The notes beneath the pieces were generated by a model. The model ran no database searches and was not told the DNA's origin. It saw only the letters and a program-made list of their open reading frames with translations. From positions 1-47,200 of the forward strand of contig NZ_JAQUVZ010000024.1 of NCBI RefSeq assembly GCF_028693135.1: DNA of 47,200 nt, read 5' to 3'. Source of the DNA: Methanosarcina sp. (lineage in GTDB: Archaea; Halobacteriota; Methanosarcinia; Methanosarcinales; Methanosarcinaceae). Made by a program: the position numbers and the translations under genes. This document shows positions 44,448 to 47,200 of the stretch, one piece after another (the first letter of the stretch is position 1; every line of letters starts with the position of its first letter).

Positions 44448-47200
44448 ATGAAAACTTTAAAAACTTATTTGACAGTATTTGCCCTTACTCTTTTTTGTCT
44501 TGTGTTAAGTAGCCCTGCTGCCTTGGCAGCAAATATCGTAATTGACGATGATGCTCAACCAGCTGTATCCGGTCTTTATCTGACATCTGATTATACAGAC
44601 GATGCCGCTTGCATTCAGGAGGCGCTAGATAACTCAAAAAGCGGAGACACCATAACTATCCGCGAAGGAGACTATTATATAAAAAATCGAATATATCAGG
44701 GTAGTAAAAGTCTGAAAATAATAGGCGAAGGAAAAGTAACTCTTCACATTCAAAATTCTGAAAAAGAATTCTACGGGATTTATTTCAGTGGATCATTGAT
44801 CACTAGCAAAAACCTGGCAGCTAACGCTAAAAAGGGTTCATCTCAAGTGGTTTTAACTGACGCTTCCCAGGTTCGCCAGAACGACTTGATTAAGATCTGG
44901 AAAAATGTTAAGTGGTGTCCTCTTGATTATCCGGATCAAATGACAGGGGAAATATATGCTGTTAAAAGTGTAAATGGAAATGTCGTCACTTTAAATCAAC
45001 CACTTCTTAGAGATTACAGCTTGTCCGAGACCGTCCAAACTGAAGTATACAGACCTATTGAAATGCATATAAAGAATATAAGGCTGGAAGACACGGGTGC
45101 GACAACGTCTCATCATGGACTGGTTATGGAATATTGCAAGGACAGTTCTGTCACTAATTCTCAGTTCAGTAATAGTGGATTTGGGGCTATTTGTCTGTAT
45201 TCCTGTTTTAATGTGGATGTTACTAATAATGAAATATATGACTGCCTTAAGCCCGGCAGTGGATATGGTGTAAATGTAGCTAGTGGCTCGGCTTTTGTCA
45301 ATATTGAAAATAATCACATAGAAAATTGCAGGCATGCCATAACAGGCAATACAGCTGAACGCAAATCTTTAAATCGAGACGTTTTTATCGCTGATAACAC
45401 TCTAATAGGGGCAAAAATCGCCGGCTCTGATGTTGTTGATGCTCATCCAGTGACTATTAATTATATAGTCACTAGAAATAAAATATATCCGCAGCTTCCG
45501 TACTTTTTTGCGTTTCTTGACGGTACACAATACTCAGAATTTACCGAGAATGAAGTATATGGTGGATATGGGGCAGTCGTAAGACGAGGCAGTGTAAATG
45601 ATGGAGTGCATATAATAAAAAATAATATTATGGATGGAATCGCCGGGGTTACGTATCAAGGAGGTGAAAGTGGTATTGGAGACACTCTTATAATTACAAA
45701 TAATGTTCAAAATAGTGGAATATACGGAGTCTATTTCCCAGATCACGAAAGTTTCAGGAATATAATAGTAAGTGAGAACACTTTTAGCGATCTTTCAAAT
45801 CAGGAAGTGTATCAGAAGTTCCCAATAAACAAGATAAACTTAAAAATCTCTGATGCTTCAGTTAGTGTAGAAAAGGCTGAAGCAGCGACTGTCCCTGAAG
45901 ATGAAGAAAAAGTAGTGGTTGAAGAAGCGCCTGAAACTGAAAAAGAAGACGAAGAAGTAGAGGCTGAAGAAGCGCCTGAAACTGAAAAAGAAGAAAAAGT
46001 AGTGGTTAAACCAGCAACTGAACCTGAAATGGAAGAAGAAGTAGAGGCTGAAGAAGCGCCTGAAACTGAAAAAGAAGAAAAAGTAGTGGTTAAACCAGCG
46101 ACTGAACCTGAAATGGAAGAAGAAGTAGAGGCTGAAGAAGCGCCTGAAACTGAAAAAAAAGAAAAAGTAGTGGTTAAACCAGCGACTGAACCTGAAATGG
46201 AAGAAGAAGTAGAGGCTGAAGAAGCGCCTGAAACTGAAAAAGAAGAAAAAGTAGTGGTTAAACCAGCGACTGAACCTGAAATGGAAGAAAAAGTAGTGGT
46301 TAAACCAGCGACTGAACCTGAAACAGTTGTCAATACTGCCATCTATGAATTAACGCCTCTGGATAATATACAGACTCTCAAGGAATATGTGGAATTTACA
46401 TACGAATGCCATGTGATGACAAAAACAGGGCTGACTACTCTCCTTGATGCATCAATGTGTTACTGGGAAAATGATGAGGATGAAAAATCCATTTCCATGC
46501 TTAAGTCCTTCATCCATCTCGCTGAAAGAATGAAGGAATGCAAGCAGATCTCGGCTGATGAAGCGGATTACATGATAAATGAAGCGAAGAAGATACTCGA
46601 CCAGATGGATGAAGGAGATGGAACATCCAATGTAACTGGCGAAGTCTACGATAAAACAAAAACAGTTTGTACACCAGTTTGTACACCAGTTTGTACAGAA
46701 ACAAAACCAATTTGTGAAGAAACAAAACCAGTTTGTACACCAGTTTGTACACCAGTTTGTACACCAGTTTGTACAGAAACAAAACCAATTTGTAAACCAG
46801 TTTGTACAGAAACTAAAGAAACATTAAAACCAATTTGTAAACCAGTTTGTACAGAAACAAAATCAGTTTGTACAGAAACAAAATCAGTTTGTACAGAAAC
46901 AAAACCAATTTGTAAACCAGTTTGTACAGAAACAAAACCAGTTTGCGAAAAAACTAACGAAGCATTAGAGACTAAAGCAGCGCCTGTAACTAAAACGGTA
47001 GAAGAATCTTCAGTTTGCACAGAAAAAGCTAAAGAAGAAGCTTCAGTTTGCACAGAAAAAGCTAAAGAAGAGACTTCAGTTAGTGCCGAAAAAGCCAAAG
47101 AAGAAGCTTCAGTTTGCACAGAAAAAGCCAAAGAAGAAGCTTCAGTTAGTGCCGAAAAAGCCAAAGAAGAAGCTTCAGTTTGCACAGAAAAAGCCAAAGA
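44448..47200 (+). CDS. giant secreted beta-helix protein with acidic and Cys-rich repeats (incomplete at right edge)
   Basis: From ATG 44448 (after GGGATGA) the frame stays open to the end of the window, at least 917 codons. A signal peptide (MKTLKTYLTVFALTLFCLVL, cut near LAA) precedes a right-handed parallel beta-helix (about 35-455), with DDAACIQEALDNSKSGDTITI and many NNEI-, NNHIENC- and ENTFSD-like rungs, as in pectate-lyase-fold surface proteins. Then come near-identical 28-residue repeats (core EEAPETEKEEKVVVKPATE, 84-bp period from about 45950 to 46320). A helical region follows (about 628-725). A tail of PVCTETKPVC-type repeats and then 11-residue AKEEASVCTEK or AKEEASVSAEK repeats has about 21 cysteines. 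An extracellular stalk is likely. Confidence 0.88.
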   Translation, partial: MKTLKTYLTVFALTLFCLVLSSPAALAANIVIDDDAQPAVSGLYLTSDYTDDAACIQEALDNSKSGDTITIREGDYYIKNRIYQGSKSLKIIGEGKVTLHIQNSEKEFYGIYFSGSLITSKNLAANAKKGSSQVVLTDASQVRQNDLIKIWKNVKWCPLDYPDQMTGEIYAVKSVNGNVVTLNQPLLRDYSLSETVQTEVYRPIEMHIKNIRLEDTGATTSHHGLVMEYCKDSSVTNSQFSNSGFGAICLYSCFNVDVTNNEIYDCLKPGSGYGVNVASGSAFVNIENNHIENCRHAITGNTAERKSLNRDVFIADNTLIGAKIAGSDVVDAHPVTINYIVTRNKIYPQLPYFFAFLDGTQYSEFTENEVYGGYGAVVRRGSVNDGVHIIKNNIMDGIAGVTYQGGESGIGDTLIITNNVQNSGIYGVYFPDHESFRNIIVSENTFSDLSNQEVYQKFPINKINLKISDASVSVEKAEAATVPEDEEKVVVEEAPETEKEDEEVEAEEAPETEKEEKVVVKPATEPEMEEEVEAEEAPETEKEEKVVVKPATEPEMEEEVEAEEAPETEKKEKVVVKPATEPEMEEEVEAEEAPETEKEEKVVVKPATEPEMEEKVVVKPATEPETVVNTAIYELTPLDNIQTLKEYVEFTYECHVMTKTGLTTLLDASMCYWENDEDEKSISMLKSFIHLAERMKECKQISADEADYMINEAKKILDQMDEGDGTSNVTGEVYDKTKTVCTPVCTPVCTETKPICEETKPVCTPVCTPVCTPVCTETKPICKPVCTETKETLKPICKPVCTETKSVCTETKSVCTETKPICKPVCTETKPVCEKTNEALETKAAPVTKTVEESSVCTEKAKEEASVCTEKAKEETSVSAEKAKEEASVCTEKAKEEASVSAEKAKEEASVCTEKAK
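45950..46320 (+). repeat. 84-bp intragenic repeats encoding 28-residue acidic units
   Basis: GCCTGAAACTGAAAAAGAAG recurs with an exact 84-base period at 45974, 46058, 46142 and 46226 (one copy has a single change); a related start is at 45930 and a shortened copy closes the array. Variation in copy number between strains is expected. Confidence 0.9.
46660..47200 (+). repeat. Cys-codon repeats (12- and 18/21-bp, then 33-bp units)
   Basis: CCAGTTTGTACA (TPVCT) and CAGAAACAAAACCAGTTTGT (TETKPVC) repeat irregularly up to about 46950. From about 47008 the unit is 33 bases (AKEEASVCTEK), with units carrying GTTTGCACA (VCT) interspersed with units carrying GTTAGTGCC (VSA). The array runs off the window. 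Confidence 0.9.

Noticed and set aside
45812-46342. 176-codon minus-strand ORF rich in SVSGASSAS repeats
   Set aside because: It is the antisense shadow of the 84-bp repeats in the plus-strand surface protein gene 44448-47200.
46646-47197. 183-codon minus-strand ORF with QTEASSLAFS repeats
   Set aside because: Antisense shadow of the Cys-repeat tract of the same gene; the plus frame has the signal peptide and domains.

Overview
The window reads as chromosome of a methanogenic archaeon of the Methanosarcina type. The support is: a PGF-CTERM (archaeosortase) surface protein with PKD domains, the archaeal ribosomal protein S3Ae, an archaeal PEP synthase, a small siroheme sulfite-reductase-like protein, TATA-type promoters with several apparently leaderless genes, AT-rich intergenic DNA and a low gene density (many gaps of 0.3-1.7 kb filled with tandem or dispersed repeats). 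The species is an inference. No rRNA, tRNA or CRISPR array was seen.

Layout. 1-850: an IS200-type insertion sequence (lone Y1 transposase between hairpins). 890-3410: secreted deacetylase/PKD/PGF-CTERM protein. 4.2-8.8 kb: nitroreductase, bactofilin-like membrane protein, sulfite reductase homologue, azlCD amino-acid exporter. 8.97-13.7 kb: two MscS channels, the second in tandem with a P-loop ATPase, then a Holliday-resolvase-like endonuclease; this stretch carries two families of dispersed non-coding elements that recur at 30.0-30.6 kb. 13.8-20.7 kb: a 33-bp iteron-like array in front of an AAA/DUF4143 ATPase, a TPR protein, RsgA GTPase, THEP1 NTPase, a HAD hydrolase and two very small proteins. 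20.8-28.4 kb: MMR1-type GTPase, hybrid PAS histidine kinase, DUF5661 protein, guanine deaminase, PEP synthase. 28.7-30.8 kb: two tiny zinc-ribbon proteins, a densely structured element with IS200/IS605-like ends and no transposase, and the second copies of the dispersed elements. 30.8-40.2 kb: AlbA_2 protein, MarC, a RelBE-type pair, rps3ae, a HicB-like ORF with an ATT start, a DUF4325-PIN pair, a stand-alone LigD 3'-phosphoesterase and a half-size encapsulated-ferritin-like protein. 40.8-47.2 kb: an InsA-like zinc protein, then a surface-protein island: an Ig-like secreted protein, a broken Cys-rich secreted gene, and a long ORF that leaves the window still open (secreted beta-helix, 28-residue acidic repeats, then a tract with about 21 cysteines).

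How the parts relate. Metabolic genes (ppsA, guaD, sulfite reductase, azlCD) look like ordinary core functions. Several pairs look co-translated: azlC-azlD, ATPase-mscS, RelB-RelE and DUF4325-PIN. The most unusual material is the non-coding repeat families with mutually exclusive hairpins, the structured transposase-less element at 29.2 kb, and the Cys-repeat surface protein at the right edge.
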